From Parelaphostrongylus tenuis (taxonomy: Eukaryota > Nematoda > Chromadorea > Rhabditida > Metastrongylidae), in the NCBI GenBank assembly GCA_019055375.1, contig JAHQIW010003978.1, forward strand, positions 186,001 through 250,000: a DNA stretch of 64,000 nt, given 5' to 3'. The notes under the pieces were generated by a model. The model was not told the origin of the DNA, did not search any database, and saw nothing but the letters and a program-made list of their open reading frames with translations. The position numbers were made by a program, and so were the translations under genes. The first letter of the stretch is position 1. Every line of letters begins with the position of its first letter. This document shows, piece after piece, positions 1 through 11,618 of the stretch.

Positions 1-233
1 AGTCAGCTTGTATCAAATGGGTATGATTGTTTTTTTTTTGTTTCCTTTTCTATCGCTTGGACATAAGTTAGAAATCCAACACGGTCAAATTCTAGCTGTA
101 TAATCTTTGTCGTTGGATGAGAAGTTCAAAAAAAGCGATATAGTGCGCTCGAGACTTTGCTTTACCTTGTGTCTCAAATTTAGTCATCAAAAAGAATCTT
201 TTTGATGAATCTAATTTTCTCATTGCTTTGAAG

Positions 234-3200
234 GTAAATCGCTTATGTTCTTGGTTTTGCGTGATGGTACCGGCTACTTGCAGTGTGTTCTAAGCGATGT
301 TTTGGTAATGTTTTCAAAATTTCGTTTTTTTTTTTGAGCATCTTTCCATATAAGTTCTTCTAAAGATTTCAAACATCTTATACTCCTATTGCAGTGCCAA
401 TGCTATGATGCTGTTACTTTGAACACTGAAAGTTCGGTGGAAGTTTACGGGACTATCAAGAAGGTAGGCCATTTCGGTATATGTGTTTTTACAGAGAATA
501 TAAAGACGGCGTGATTTCACAAAAGCGTTTCAATCACAACTCATATTATAAAATGTGTCTTCAGGTGCCAGAAGGAAAACAAGCTCCAGATGGTCATGAA
601 CTGGTGGTGGATTACTGGCGACTGATTGGTGCTGCTCCTCCGGGTGGTATTGATAACGTTCTAAATGAGGAAGCGGGTGTTGATGTTATGCTAGACAACA
701 GGTATGTCTTAAGAATCCATACAACAATCTTATTCAAGTGCATTTCTCATTATTCATTTCGCCAACTTCTAATCACAATATCACCTTGCGGATCTCAGCG
801 CTACTTGAATTTCGATTGGCTTCGTCGCTTTCATCTTCCGCAAAGGTCTTCGAACATCTCACGTGTTGCTTCAGTTACTTCTTGAGGATTCATCTAATTT
901 ATGAATGTCGTAGGGCACTCATCGAGAAGATTCACCTTGTACTTCTTAAAGTAGCCGAGATAAGGCATTTGTTGGTTGATTACAACGGAGTGTAGGGAGG
1001 GAATCGGAAAATCGCCTTGCTCTTCACTTGCTTTCCAATACACTACATAATAGTCGCTGCGCCGTCCCTCCCGCCTCTCTTCTATCCGATTTGATCAAAA
1101 GTTCTAATAGCTATACATTTGACTTTCTCACTTGATTTGATCCGTATCATAGTTATTCTTTATACTGTGCGGGTATCTGTACTTCTATTTCGATTCGTCT
1201 TCTTGCTGCTTGAGGTTTTCATCTTAATCAAGGTCGTAGAATTCTGGTCGAACACGTTTTCCTGCAATCTCGAGGATAACTAGGCTGCGGCATTACGTAG
1301 AGCATTCGTTTCGATTGCCGGAGAGTGTTGTGAGGCTGTGGGATCAATTTCGTGTTGAGCCGCCCCGTGTATCACTAGCCAGTCGGCCATAGCTCACCAA
1401 TTAGCCGCAGAGTTCCAATGAAGTGTTCATTTCTAGGCACCTCGTTATACGTGGCGAAAATGCATCACGAACATTACGCGTGCGAGCTGCAGTTACCCGT
1501 GCAATGCGTGAGCACTTCTATCATGCCGGGTACACCGAAGTCTGTCCGCCAACCCTCGTGCAAACTCAGGTACGTTCGCCTTCTGTTTGACACCTCATTG
1601 ATTTCTTCTAAGGCTAGAAATCATCGTTTTTCTTTTATCGTTATGTATGTTTATAGTTACCTATGTTTGTGGAAAGTCGATAGTTTAGGTCGAAGGTGGA
1701 TCAACTTTGTTCGGCTTAGATTACTTCGGTGAGCCATCATATTTGACTCAGTCGTCTCAACTATACTTGGAAACATGCATCGCGTCGATGGGAGATGTCT
1801 ACTGCATAGCTCAATCATATCGGTTGGATTTTTTTGTACTTATTGCATGCCATTGCTAGTTTATGCTAGCATGTACTCCAGCATCAAATGGTAGAGCGCG
1901 TTCTCTGCTTCTAATGAATTACAAAATAACCGTTAGACGAGCTTGTTCGTGTGACTTTAGTTTTACAACTCTACTGATGAGGTACATATCAGATTAGCTT
2001 GAGGGATTTGAAGCTTGGTACATAGAAGCAATCAATCACAAAAGTTAATAAACCATTTCACTTGACATGGAGTGATACTTCTTCGGCGACAATTCCTAGT
2101 GATAGTAGTGACGAGCAGCCGAATGATATGTGGTACTGATGAGGCTTGCGAAAAAGATGAAACATACATCTATTCCTAGAGATGCCATACCAAACTTTTG
2201 AAAGGCTCAAAACCTTCTATCAGATAGTATATTGAATTTTTAAACCAGGTTTCTTCAATAAAGTGGATCGAAAGGTATTGTTGCATATGCTCCATATCAG
2301 CCGTAAGCCATGCCGTCGACAATCAATTAGTCTAAAATAACACAGCATCATTTGATCATTCACTTGACGTGAAGTCTTACTTCTTCGGCAACAATTTCTA
2401 GTGATAGTAGAGACAAGCATCCGCATGGTATGTGGTACTGATCAGGCTTGCGAGAAAGCCGAAAATTACGTTCACCACTAGAGATGGCATATCTAACCCC
2501 TGAAAGACTTTAGACATTAGCAGACTATAGCTGGGAAACCACTGAGGCGAAATGTGTAGGTGTAATTATTATCGTCGTTCCCAGGACTGGAGTAGCTATC
2601 GATTCACCTCGGCATGCATTGATTTAGTAAAACCGTAGCTTCTTTGTTAGGAGGGCACGAGGATGTTAACAATAGGACTTTATTTAGTGCAATTTAGTAA
2701 ATGCCAGTGACCACCATTTTAACGTTGACATAAACGTTAGCCATCACAATGGTACTGTATTGTATTGAATAGCTAGTATTGTTAGGAACCTCCTGTCCGC
2801 CGCTCAACAATTAATAGTACGGTACTATATCATAGTTCTATAGTTGGCGTAATAAAGTTTAGAGGTAGGGGTCTCGGCATTGATTGATCCCTAAGGGATG
2901 CGCCATACATTTGTCTTCATCAAGCACTGTTTGAGGTGATTGAATGCACATCTGTCCTTTACAACGATTAGCGCTGGCCAACCAATATCTAGTAGTGCTG
3001 CTATCTTCCCAGACAGATCTGGCACCATTTTGTTGACCCCGGAAAAATGGAAGGCTTAGTGAGCCTTGGGCGCATTATTGAACCATCGACTGCGTGTGTG
3101 TCAGAGAGTTCCTCTAACCACTGCGGCAGACGCGCTTTTTGGGCATCATAGAAAGAGCTTTTGTATCGATGGTGCGTGTTTATCACTGTGCTCACATATA

Positions 3201-5408
3201 TTGTTTTAATCTGAACTATCTTTTAATTTCCAACGGAATTTGAAACATATGGCTCATGTAGAATTCCGTTTCAATTATCAACTAGATTTTACGTACAGTG
3301 CCAAGTTCTTACATCTCGTAACCTCTACAGTTAGCTTTTTTTCTTCGCTGCCATCGATTAAACAGAAATTTTTCTCTCTGACTACTTCTAGTGTTCACCT
3401 GTTGAGAACGCACACCAGCTGTTCGTGCTAGGTCTGTAGATTCTTGGCAGTTTCTGTTAAAACTTCTCGAAGTGGTACTTTTTCATTCTGTACCTAGTGT
3501 CCTATCCATCCAGTATTCCACTTGGACGGTGCATCTTCACTGATAGTGTGATTTCCAGCACAGGGAAGTTGTGCTCCTTTAGCTGTTTCAACCCTTGAAG
3601 TTCGAAGTAGGTCTAGCTGAGGCTTCCTCAAGTCGTCGCCACATCAGAGCACTCGCCGGCCCTTGTAGATCAGAGGAAGATTACCATCTTGCGACTGGTA
3701 GCTACCAAGACCGTGGGCATTTTTAGTACGATTTACACTTAACTGAGCTTTTCGGGTGAAAACATCGGACTCCCCAGATTGGGTGGTCCTGCTGAGGTGT
3801 TAAACCTCCGCAGCACTTAGCAGGCCAAATTTAAGGGTACCTACCAGCCACGATGAGGCGGTAAACCATTTAAGGGGCTTTTATTTTGATATTCATTCTC
3901 ACCAAAATGGAGTTGAGTTCAAATCTTGTAATACTTACCCTGCTTTGAATTCAGCAGTATAGTACGTGCATACCGTATCAAATTTGCATTGGGATCCATC
4001 CTCGAAATAATTTATTTTATATTTTGTTCATAATCTTTGAGACGTTTTATCCCCTGTCTTTCCCTCCTTTCGGGTTCACCGTTGCTACATGCCTGCTTGC
4101 CACTATTCTTGCGATCTCAACACTAACTGAACTCTTCAGCTTTCATGAATCATCTAAAGAGGGAAGCGGTTGCAGTGATGCAGTAAGGTTTTTCTTAAGG
4201 ACGCACCCGAACATGAAGCTATCTATGATAAATGTGCAAAATGTGATTCTGACAGTTGATCTTTTTTCTTTTTATTATATTTTAGAGCCGAAAAGTCGCG
4301 TACACGTCGGCATCTGGCCGAGTATGCGCATGTGGAGGCTGAGTGCCCATTTATTACTTTCGACGAACTCATGGATCGTATTGAGTACATAGTGTGTGAC
4401 ACTGTTGATCGACTGCTGGAAGATCCTGTCGTCAAAACCATGATTTACGATATGAATCCAGTTAGTTTGCAAATGTACAATGCATTCCTGTTACACTCAA
4501 CCTTATCAAGATATCGATGGCTCTATTTTTCGATAAAATACGTTCAGTTGTATCGCGGTGGTTTAAATTCTTGTTACGTGTTAAATGGAAATCTCATGAA
4601 CATTTCTAGGATTTCAAACGGCCGCAACGTCCATTTCGTCGTATGACATATTCCGAAGCGATTGAGTGGCTGATAAAGAACGATGTACCTAACGAACATG
4701 GTGAGAAATTCGTTCATGGTGAGGATATCGCTGAGGCAGCAGAGAGGAAGATGACTGATACAATTGGCGTGGTAAGACACTGAGTTAGGATTTCTAAAAC
4801 TTTAAATATAATTAGGTCTACGTACCAATATTGTCTATTTACAGCCCATCTTGCTCAATAAATTTCCGGCTGGTCTGAAAGCGTTCTATATGTCACGTTG
4901 CAAGGACGACAATGAACTTACGGAGTCTGTAGATCTGCTAATGCCTGGTGAGTGCTACATAGTTTTTGTGAGCTAAATGTCGTGAAAAGATACATTGGGC
5001 CTTAAGCGGCAATTAGTCGGCCATTGTAGAACCTGATGTTACGATATAATGGTGTGGCAAGTCTTCTGTGCTTTAGGTGTTGGTGAAATAGTCGGTGGAT
5101 CCATGCGTATATGGGAAGAAGAGGAGCTTTGCAAGGCATTTAGCAGAGCAGGGATCGATCCTAAGCATTATTATTGGTCAGAAGTCCTTAACGTTCTATC
5201 TATAGGTGTCCAGTTTATACTGTGAAATCCTGTTTATCTCTGTTTGTAAATAATATTTTTCAGGTATGTAGACCAACGAAAATATGGCACTGTACCACAT
5301 GGAGGTTATGGATTGGGTTTGGAACGCTTCGTATGCTGGCTTATCAATGTGCATCATATTCGGGATGTATGCTTATATCCTCGATTTATCGGACGATGTG
5401 CTCCTTGA
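234..5408 (+). CDS. nars-1: asparagine--tRNA ligase, cytosolic (5'-truncated by window)
   Basis: Charges tRNA-Asn with asparagine in the cytosol (class II aminoacyl-tRNA synthetase). Coding exons: 234-304, 395-463, 565-701, 1437-1569, 1689-1822, 4286-4460, 4610-4771, 4845-4947, 5077-5176, 5264-5408; all junctions keep frame, giving about 409 residues in the window. The first exon carries the end of the anticodon-binding OB fold ([17 protein letters not shown]). The catalytic domain follows, with [17 protein letters not shown], motif 2 ([19 protein letters not shown]) and motif 3 ([16 protein letters not shown]), ending RFIGRCAP at TGA 5406-5408, as eukaryotic AsnRS do. The N-terminal exons lie upstream of base 1. 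The 1823-4285 intron is unusually long and repeat-filled. No AATAAA was seen just after the stop. The close AspRS and LysRS families are less likely because of the specific motif wording. Identification is firm; exon edges are inferred. Confidence 0.95.
1180..1345 (+). repeat. dispersed repeat C, fragment
   Basis: Lies in a nars-1 intron. The text around 'cttgctgcttgaggttttcatctt...gtcgtagaattctggtc' recurs in diverged form at about 13735-13880 and 30640-30780, with a related shorter stretch at 830-930. It looks like the distal part of a SINE or other interspersed element. No coding capacity is credible. Confidence 0.5.
2131..2172 (+). ncRNA. degenerate hammerhead ribozyme motif (repeat copy 1)
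   Basis: CTGATGA at 2136-2142 matches the CUGANGA core exactly, and GAAA is at 2159-2162. The helix II between them (GGCTT...AAGAT) has decayed at its base. The upstream TGGTA can pair with downstream TATTCC. Probably inactive. Confidence 0.45.
2431..2478 (+). ncRNA. hammerhead-like motif with intact helix II (repeat copy 2)
   Basis: Core CTGATCA at 2438-2444 has C instead of G at position 8 of the CUGANGA core. It is followed by a perfect 5-bp helix II (GGCTT/AAGCC, loop GCGAG) and GAAA at 2461-2464. Upstream GTGGT is complementary to downstream ACCAC, as in helix I of a type I hammerhead. The core substitution predicts loss of activity. Confidence 0.5.
2890..3135 (-). repeat. SINE-B copy (tRNA-derived)
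   Basis: Reverse-strand copy of the roughly 290-bp SINE described at 14685-14975. It has the tRNA-like head near 3120, the conserved GGGGTCAACAAAATGG-type block near 3040 and a tail ending '...cctagggatcaatc'. It lies in a nars-1 intron. Confidence 0.7.
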
Positions 5409-6780
5409 TGCGCAAAGCAGATGATATTTTTATACTCTATTGACTTTTTGATCTTCATTCCATTTTTTTAAATTGTGGAATCGTGTTTGCTTACATCGAC
5501 CTTTCTTTCACCGGTTTCTGTTGCGGTGTTTATTTATTTGTTTTGTTGGAGATCATGAAGTAAAACTTATGCAGTCCAGAGATGTCTAATTATACAAGTA
5601 AACATAGTGGAGGAAGATCGCGAAGTCAGCTATTATATAATACAAATAGGGCGGTCACATTTTCTAGTCAGTTACCGAGAATTTATCTATTTAATTGACA
5701 ACTAGAGTTTATACGTCGCCTCTTCGACCTAGGCCTGGTGTTGACCTAACGTGATTTATGCGCGTCAGTAAATAGCTACCAAATTTCTTTTGTAAACCTC
5801 CGTAGGATCAAGACAGGCTAGCGGCTGTGAATCGAAGAGAGCTGCATTCTTGTAAGGCAGACATGAAGAGGTTATTCGCTCGTCTCAAAGGATGTGATTT
5901 CCACAGAAATCTATTGGCTGAACTTGGCAGGAAAGAAGACAGAATTTGCAATTCTTGAGATTTTCACCTCAACGCACCACCCGCGAGCAATGACTTAGCT
6001 GCCTGGCAAATCCGTAAAGTCACCTTTATTGTGGGCAGTGTGCCGTTCTATAGTGGTCAACAAATAGGCATAACTTGGAAATAACAGTTTTGGGCTAGCC
6101 TATTGCGACGTTTATCCTCTTAATCTCTGCAAAATACTACTTTATAAGGATACTAGTTACTGCCTTAGAGGAAACAAACTGGTTACGAAATCTGATACGA
6201 GTTCACTATTCGTTAGGAACGTGCTACTTTAAGAAAAATGCTAACTGCCCTCCCTTTCTCTTTTCGCTCATGTTTAGTCGCTTCCCTGCTCGACATGTAA
6301 GCTGTAGCAATGAAGAAATAAAGTGCTTAATGTGCCAGAGCAGATCGGAAATGGTTACTCCAGTCTATGATTCAAACTTGTCCACAATGACACCGACAAA
6401 TCGTATTGTTAGCGATCACTTGCCTATATCTATCTCGTTCGCGTACCAGCCCTTCCACTCCTTCCATAATCTTTCAATTGTTCTCCTCTGTTACACGCAG
6501 GTCTGATACGCCTTTCTGACAAGAAAATGAAATGGTAAGGGATGCCCAAACATTCACCAATGAAGCTCTCAATTTGTGTTTCAAATGGTTCCCTTCACGC
6601 TTTTATTCTCGAGATGTCAATTCAATCCGAATTTTCACCTCCCAGTAACATGAAACTTGGTCGAATCTGCGCTATGCGTTAACACGCCAACTAAGCATTT
6701 AAGCAGTCAGTAAGCAGATAAATCAGTTGCAATCCTGAAAGGATTGTTCAGATTATGAGTGAGATCAAAAAATATAACCA
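5409..6780. other. intergenic spacer between convergent genes
   Basis: Separates the 3' ends of nars-1 (+) and the COX6C-like gene (-). I found no convincing exon, RNA gene or known repeat. Open frames here are short and lack recognisable motifs. Confidence 0.5.
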
Positions 6781-6783
6781 ACT

Positions 6784-6789
6784 TTTATT
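6784..6789 (-). other. poly(A) signal of the COX6C-like gene
   Basis: AATAAA on the minus strand, 25 nt past the stop codon at 6814, in the expected place for 3' end formation. Confidence 0.75.
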
Positions 6790-6813
6790 CTAATCAAATA
6801 CTATACATGTCGA

Positions 6814-9800
6814 CTAAAGAGGTGCAATTTTCTTTCCTTTTGCCTCGTACATCAACGCCAGATCCTTCGGACACGTGTGCATGTACCCAGTCCCTTCAGA
6901 GCAGATCTCCTTCATGCGAGTATACGGATCGTAATTCCTAAAAAGCTACACAAGCTACGGTTCAATCACTTTCAATTTCCAATGCGACGAGTAGACTTTA
7001 GTAAACTAGTCGTACTTTACGATCAGCATATCCCCAGGTATTTTCTGAGGATATTTCGACAAGAATTCAACATAAACGCATTGATAGCACAACATTTTTC
7101 TAGTAAACACATGAATAAACAAAATGGCAATGAGGACCAATAAGTGGCAGAAAGAAACTACTTCAATCCATAGCGAGGTGAAATATCTTGCTTCATTCTC
7201 CAAGACTGCGAAAATCACTCCACGGTTAATCCTAAATTGTTCCGTATGTCTATGTTCTACAACCCACAACTTACAATGTGTACATATGCTACCTCGAAGC
7301 CTTCTGAATACGCCAACCAGTTGGCCATATTCTGATTTGCATTTTTTTCTTCTTCTTTTCATTCTTTACTGAGAACTGAACAGCAGGACGACTGTCTTCA
7401 AAAACCCGGTAAGCTCTACCTTTCTGGGTTCACGAACATATACACTAGAATGGATACGCACATATATCGAGCTCCAATTGTACGATCTCTTAAGACCGTA
7501 CACTATGGGATGATAACACCTTTCTTCATTTCCTGGTACGCATTAACTAATTCGTCACAGAATACATCGATTTTGATATAAAATGTTAGCTGTAATTCCA
7601 ATTTCTCCTTGGAATATCTGCGCCTATCAACTCTAAGCGACACATCTCACTACAAATCTAAACAATTTTGCCAATGAGACTCAACTTTCTTGTTCTACAT
7701 GGAAATAATACCGCTCAATTAACTTTTTTCGCGTTTTTTTTTTAATTCTGAGATATTAATCTCACTTTCGTCTATCTATCATAATTCGCATTTCAAACAA
7801 GAGCGAAAGCTAACGTGCTTAGCGTCGCAATCCCTTCTTTATTAATTGTAAACCTATTTTGTTCTCACAAAGTTCTGCGCGTGCACAACTGTAACACGAA
7901 CGATCCTCTTACTCAAAAACTAACAGAAGAAAAACAGACGAACTCCTTTTTACGGCCACATAGTAGATATAGGAGTGAATAGATAGAACTACGGTCAACA
8001 ATGTACATTATTTTGAGCACTTTGCGAATGATCCAATTGGGAGTGTCAAAGAAAAGTAAACTGATATGAGCACGAACTTGCTACGCCTAGTAGACATTTT
8101 AGAAATCGAACAGGTGTGGTTCCTTAGTAGAGGCCCTCAAAAGCTCCCAGAGTTAATCAATTTTCGAGAAATGTGCCATGCACTCGACTTTATCATGTAT
8201 CGCTTGAGATGAATGAATGCATATCTGGCTCTTACGATAACTTAGGTGGCCTATCAATGTAGCAAATCAGTGCCACTATCCTCCCCGACAATTTAATACC
8301 GATTCGCCGACTCCGCAAGTATAGTAGGCGTAGTGAGCTTCAAGCGCAGGATCAAACCATCGACTACGTAAATGTCGCAGAGCACCTCTAACCAGAACGT
8401 CTCAGGCTCTTCGGTTTTTGGGTAACTCCACGTATTTGGACATAGTCTGGTGTGGTGTGATACTGTACAATTCTGGAACTTTCCACGAAAATACTAGAAT
8501 ATAAGGGATGAGATAAAAACTGAGAAAAGCACACTACGATACATGATTATAGACATGACTACAAATACAGTGAAACTACCCCTCATAAGGTCGACAAAGT
8601 ATAATTCTCACAATGAGTATGGTGCACGTTCTTTACATTGATAAGAAATACTTCAGAAACAATATCAGTGAGTTAAGGAGATAACATATCCTGAGTCCTT
8701 CATAAGGTCTGTTACGGCAGTTATACAATACCAGACACGTTTCGGCATTTCATGCCCGTCAGCAGCAAGGTACTTTCGGATCAGCCAATCCCTTGTAAGA
8801 GGACGTGCCGCCTACATATGAAGAAATCGACGCCGATGAATTTCAAATCACCAGATGTCAGGCGATAAAATCTCCTGAAACTGCAGTGACCAACAGTCGA
8901 CCGCTCATGGTTATGGGCTACTGATGAAGCTGCAATGTTAAAAAACGTGTTTAGCGCTGTAAAAGTGCAATAACAGACCTCATGAAAGGCTCAGGATATG
9001 TCGCCATGTTATAGATTATTATGAGCGAGATCTATTGAGATATGCTTGGTAATCTTTTTTTCTGAGCCATGGATGTGGCCTTTTATAGGACAACCTACAG
9101 AGACCGATAGACGTGTTTCGGCCTTGACAGCCTCGTCAGTCGAGCAGTACCCTTCGTATTTATTTTAGCCAATCCTCTCGAGGGAACTCAATAGAGCTGG
9201 CGCAAACTTTTTACGCGTTTCACTAAGTGAAAATATTACTGAAAGGACAGCATTTTACACTCGATTGCTCTTGGATGGTCTCGTTAAATATATCACAACT
9301 TTCATTTCGAGTGTTTTCATAAAACTACGATCAAATTTCAATATGGCTGATAACCATTCTGAACCATGCTTGTAGTTTTTATAGGGTAACTCAAACACGT
9401 GCATCGAGCTGGGTAAGCTGCATTATAAAAGACCACATCCATGGCTAAAAAATGATTATCAGGCGTGGTACTTATATATGAGGCGACAAATTTTTTAGCC
9501 GATCTCATTCGCTGGACAGGAACTTTTCATAGGAGTGTAGTAATCATTATAAAGCTTAAACATTCGGCTATAACTCCAGTTGTCGGTTGTTCAGAACTCT
9601 CTTTTATTACGCTGCAGCATCCAGAATAAGATTTTGTTTCTCATTCGCGTTTGGCCTTCATTTCTACCACGAGTGTATAATGCAGGAAGCACGAAAAGCA
9701 TAAAAGCGTGTAGAGATTTTTTCGCAGTATCAGAATCATGCGTTTCTATCTAGAGTTTCTGACCATGCAGTGAAAAAATCCTCAATAAAATAACAATGGT

Positions 9801-10884
9801 TGCAGCCGTTTTAACGCATAGTGTGGTAGATCACTATCGAACTACGCGGTAGACCAGGCGACTACTTTACTAACAAGTTGTCGCTGTGGCTTCCTTTCAC
9901 ATTTTACTCAGTCATAAACCTTTCTAGCGACTCTGTTTACCGGTCAATTCATGGAGCGAGGCGGGGCTGAGCGACCGATCGGGTGTGAAACATTGTTATT
10001 TGATTGAGAATTTTTTCACTCCATCGAAAGAAGCTTTTTAAAAAAACGTAGATTCTGATAGTACTGAAAATTTTCTATACGCTGATGTACTTTTCATGAT
10101 TCCAGTGATTTACATGCGTGATAAAAATGAAGGCGAAAGGCGAGTGTGAAACAAAATTTTATTCTGGATGCTAGAACGTTCTAAAAAAGTGTTTCGAAAA
10201 TTTGGCAACGTAGTGTTGTAGCCAAAGATATAAGCTTTCTAATGATTACCATTACTCATATGAAAATTTCCTGTCCATCGAATGGGATCGGCTCAAATAT
10301 TTGTCGCTGCCTAACATATAAGTACACCAGTTTGAGCGTAGTTTTGATAGAACACTCGAAAAGAAAAGTGCGCTCTATAGAAATAGTCGATTGTAAAAAT
10401 TGAGAAATACCAAGAACTTACCCAATAGTGTAGATTGGTGTACAAGAACGTTTGCGTCAGCCAAAAAACCCAGATCTCACTCTATCCGACCGTGGACGGT
10501 TGGCTGTTGACAGATAACGCGATGTAGCGTAGAAAGAGTGCTGTGCAAAACGAGCGTCGGTGGTGCAACGGTTAGCACACGCTCCCGGAAAGAGTGAGAT
10601 CTAGGTTCGAATCCCGGCTGACGCAAACGTTCTTGCACGGCACTCTACACTATTGGTTATATTGTAACATCATGACACCGCAAGTGGCGGTCAAATAAAA
10701 TCATTTCTGATTGATTGATACTTAGAACTTACTTGAAGAATTCCTCGTATTTCTTCGCGCGTGGTATTACATAGAACAAATTGAAGGCCACAGTAGAAGC
10801 GACAGCGGCAGTGAAAGCAAAAGCGAGTCCCTTCTTCGCGTACGAGTGGATCATTCCACGCATTTGGAACGGAGGCGCCGACAT
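6814..10884 (-). CDS. cox-6C: cytochrome c oxidase subunit VIc-like protein
   Basis: Small single-span subunit of mitochondrial complex IV in the inner membrane. Two coding exons on the minus strand: 10884-10733 and 6937-6814, joined in frame across a split lysine codon (AA|G). Together they encode 91 residues. The N-terminus (MSAPPFQMRG) leads into one hydrophobic helix (about residues 19-41), then IPRAKKYEEFFKNYDPYTRM, matching the RKKAYADFYRNYDV block of animal COX6C. The C-terminal part has MKEIC and a HTC motif and ends KKIAPL. A 3' splice site (cag at 10896-10894) lies 9 nt before the ATG, fitting spliced-leader addition. The 3.8 kb intron is much longer than the coding sequence and holds SINE, foldback and ribozyme-like repeats. 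The gene name follows the C. elegans orthologue from memory. Confidence 0.9.
8140..8405 (-). repeat. SINE-B copy
   Basis: Diverged reverse-strand copy in the COX6C intron. Shows 'actcgactttatcat...gaatgaatgcatatctggctcttac', 'ccccgacaatttaataccg' and the tRNA-like head near 8390 (agagcacctctaacca). Confidence 0.65.
8731..8768 (-). ncRNA. degenerate hammerhead-like motif
   Basis: On the minus strand: CTGACGG, a 4-bp helix (GCAT/ATGC), then CGAAACG. The last core A of CUGANGA is G here. Same sequence group as the motifs at 9101-9145 and 11278-11659. Confidence 0.35.
9101..9145 (-). ncRNA. hammerhead-like motif, partly decayed
   Basis: On the minus strand: CTGACGA (complete CUGANGA core), helix II GGCT...GGCC, GAAA, then CACGTCTA and TCGG. 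TCGA before the core can pair with TCGG after it. Helix III has a mismatch. Flanks (gagccatggatgtggcc) are shared with the 11.2-11.7 kb element. Confidence 0.5.
9486..10315. mobile_element. foldback element, about 0.83 kb, long inverted ends (copy 1)
   Basis: The left end (about 9486-9600: 'ttagccgatctcattcgctgg...cttttcatagga') is inverted and diverged at the right end (about 10195-10315: '...tatgaaaatttcctgtccatcgaatgggatcggctcaaa'). No transposase is visible. Sister copies are at 12150-12960 and 52240-53115. Lies inside the COX6C intron. Confidence 0.65.
10425..10725. repeat. inverted pair of tRNA-derived SINEs
   Basis: A plus-strand copy (10555-10725) begins with a tRNA-like fold: 7-bp acceptor-type stem GCGTCGG/CTGACGC, A box GTGCAACGGTTAGCAC and B box GGTTCGAATCCC. 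A shorter minus-strand copy lies at 10425-10510. The anticodon loop (CCGGAAA) has C instead of the invariant U33, so I do not call it a functional tRNA. The tail ends in ATTGATTGATA. Confidence 0.6.
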
Positions 10885-11006
10885 TCTGAATAACTGAAAG
10901 AAGTTTATATTCGCAAAGAATCTACTGCCACATAAAGCTATGATCAGAAAAAAAACATAGCACATATCTACTCTAATACTATATAGACTAATACTATATA
11001 CGTCCA

Positions 11007-11041
11007 GGCTCTGAAGAAGGCGGGTCGCCGAAACGTCAGCC
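11007..11041 (+). ncRNA. minimal type I hammerhead-like motif
   Basis: Helix I strands GGCT (11007-11010) and AGCC (11038-11041) are complementary. The core CTGAAGA (11011-11017) fits CUGANGA. Helix II is GGCG/CGCC with loop GGT, followed by GAAA at 11030-11033 and CGTC. One extra A stands between core and helix II, and helix III is only a self-complementary ACGT. Related copies occur at 17131, 34709 (-), 34791, 38065, 43201 and 52059. Confidence 0.5.
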
Positions 11042-11277
11042 GAATTTCTACAACTGTTTTATCAACCTCGCGTCAGCTAATCAAGATAAGTTTTCTGCAT
11101 TTTCATATATCAATTGATTATGCCGAGGTTTATAGAAAGTCGAACTTTTGAATTATAGCACATATCTTTCGTTTCGAGTGTTTTCTTGAGACCGCAGGTC
11201 AAATTTCAATATGCCTGACAATCATTTTTTGAGCCACGCATGTTAGTGGTCCATCCAAAGAGGGCTGACTTATAGAG

Positions 11278-11317
11278 TCCGATACACGTGTTTCGATCTT
11301 GCGATCTCGTCAGTTGG
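11278..11317 (-). ncRNA. hammerhead ribozyme, left arm copy
   Basis: Minus strand: CTGACGA, helix II GATC-GCAA-GATC, GAAA, palindromic CACGTG, then UA and TCGG. Core and helices II and III are intact. Helix I (CCAA against TCGG) has one mismatch compared with the right-arm copy. Confidence 0.75.
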
Positions 11318-11618
11318 GCAGTCACCCTTTCTCGTCTTTTGCTAATCTCCTCTGGTTGCTCCAGTCTCAAAACTAAGAGTTAGCGACGACGATTATGATT
11401 ATCAGGCATATTGAAATTTGAGCTGTGGTCTTAAGAAAACACTCGAAACGAAAGATATGATATATTGAATATACCAGCCAAGAGCAATCGAGTGTACAAC
11501 ACTCTGTGTTCGGTGATTTTCACTGGACATAGATTGTAAAGCGTTCGTCGTCGCTAACTCTTATTGTGGGGACTAGAGCACCCACACAGGATTGGCAAAA
11601 CACGAGAAAGGGTAACTG

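Larger units (their letters stand above)
2040..2520 (+). repeat. tandem repeat (about 300 bp unit) carrying hammerhead-like motifs
   Basis: Two head-to-tail copies of one sequence sit inside a nars-1 intron. Both contain 'cacttgac.tg.agt...acttcttcggc.acaatt.ctagtgatagtag', then 'tgtggtactgat.aggcttgcga', then 'ctagagatg.cata'. The ribozyme-like cores start at 2136 and 2438, a period of about 302 bp. A third diverged copy is at 37675-37990. No open frame is present. The layout (short non-coding unit, tandem dimer, one hammerhead-like motif per unit) matches what is known of retrozymes and of ribozyme-bearing SINE-like repeats; that link is inference. Confidence 0.7.

Noticed and set aside
10555..10630. 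tRNA gene with GGA anticodon
   Set aside because: U33 is C, the T stem has a mismatch, there is no long serine-type variable arm, and the sequence continues into a SINE tail with an inverted copy nearby.
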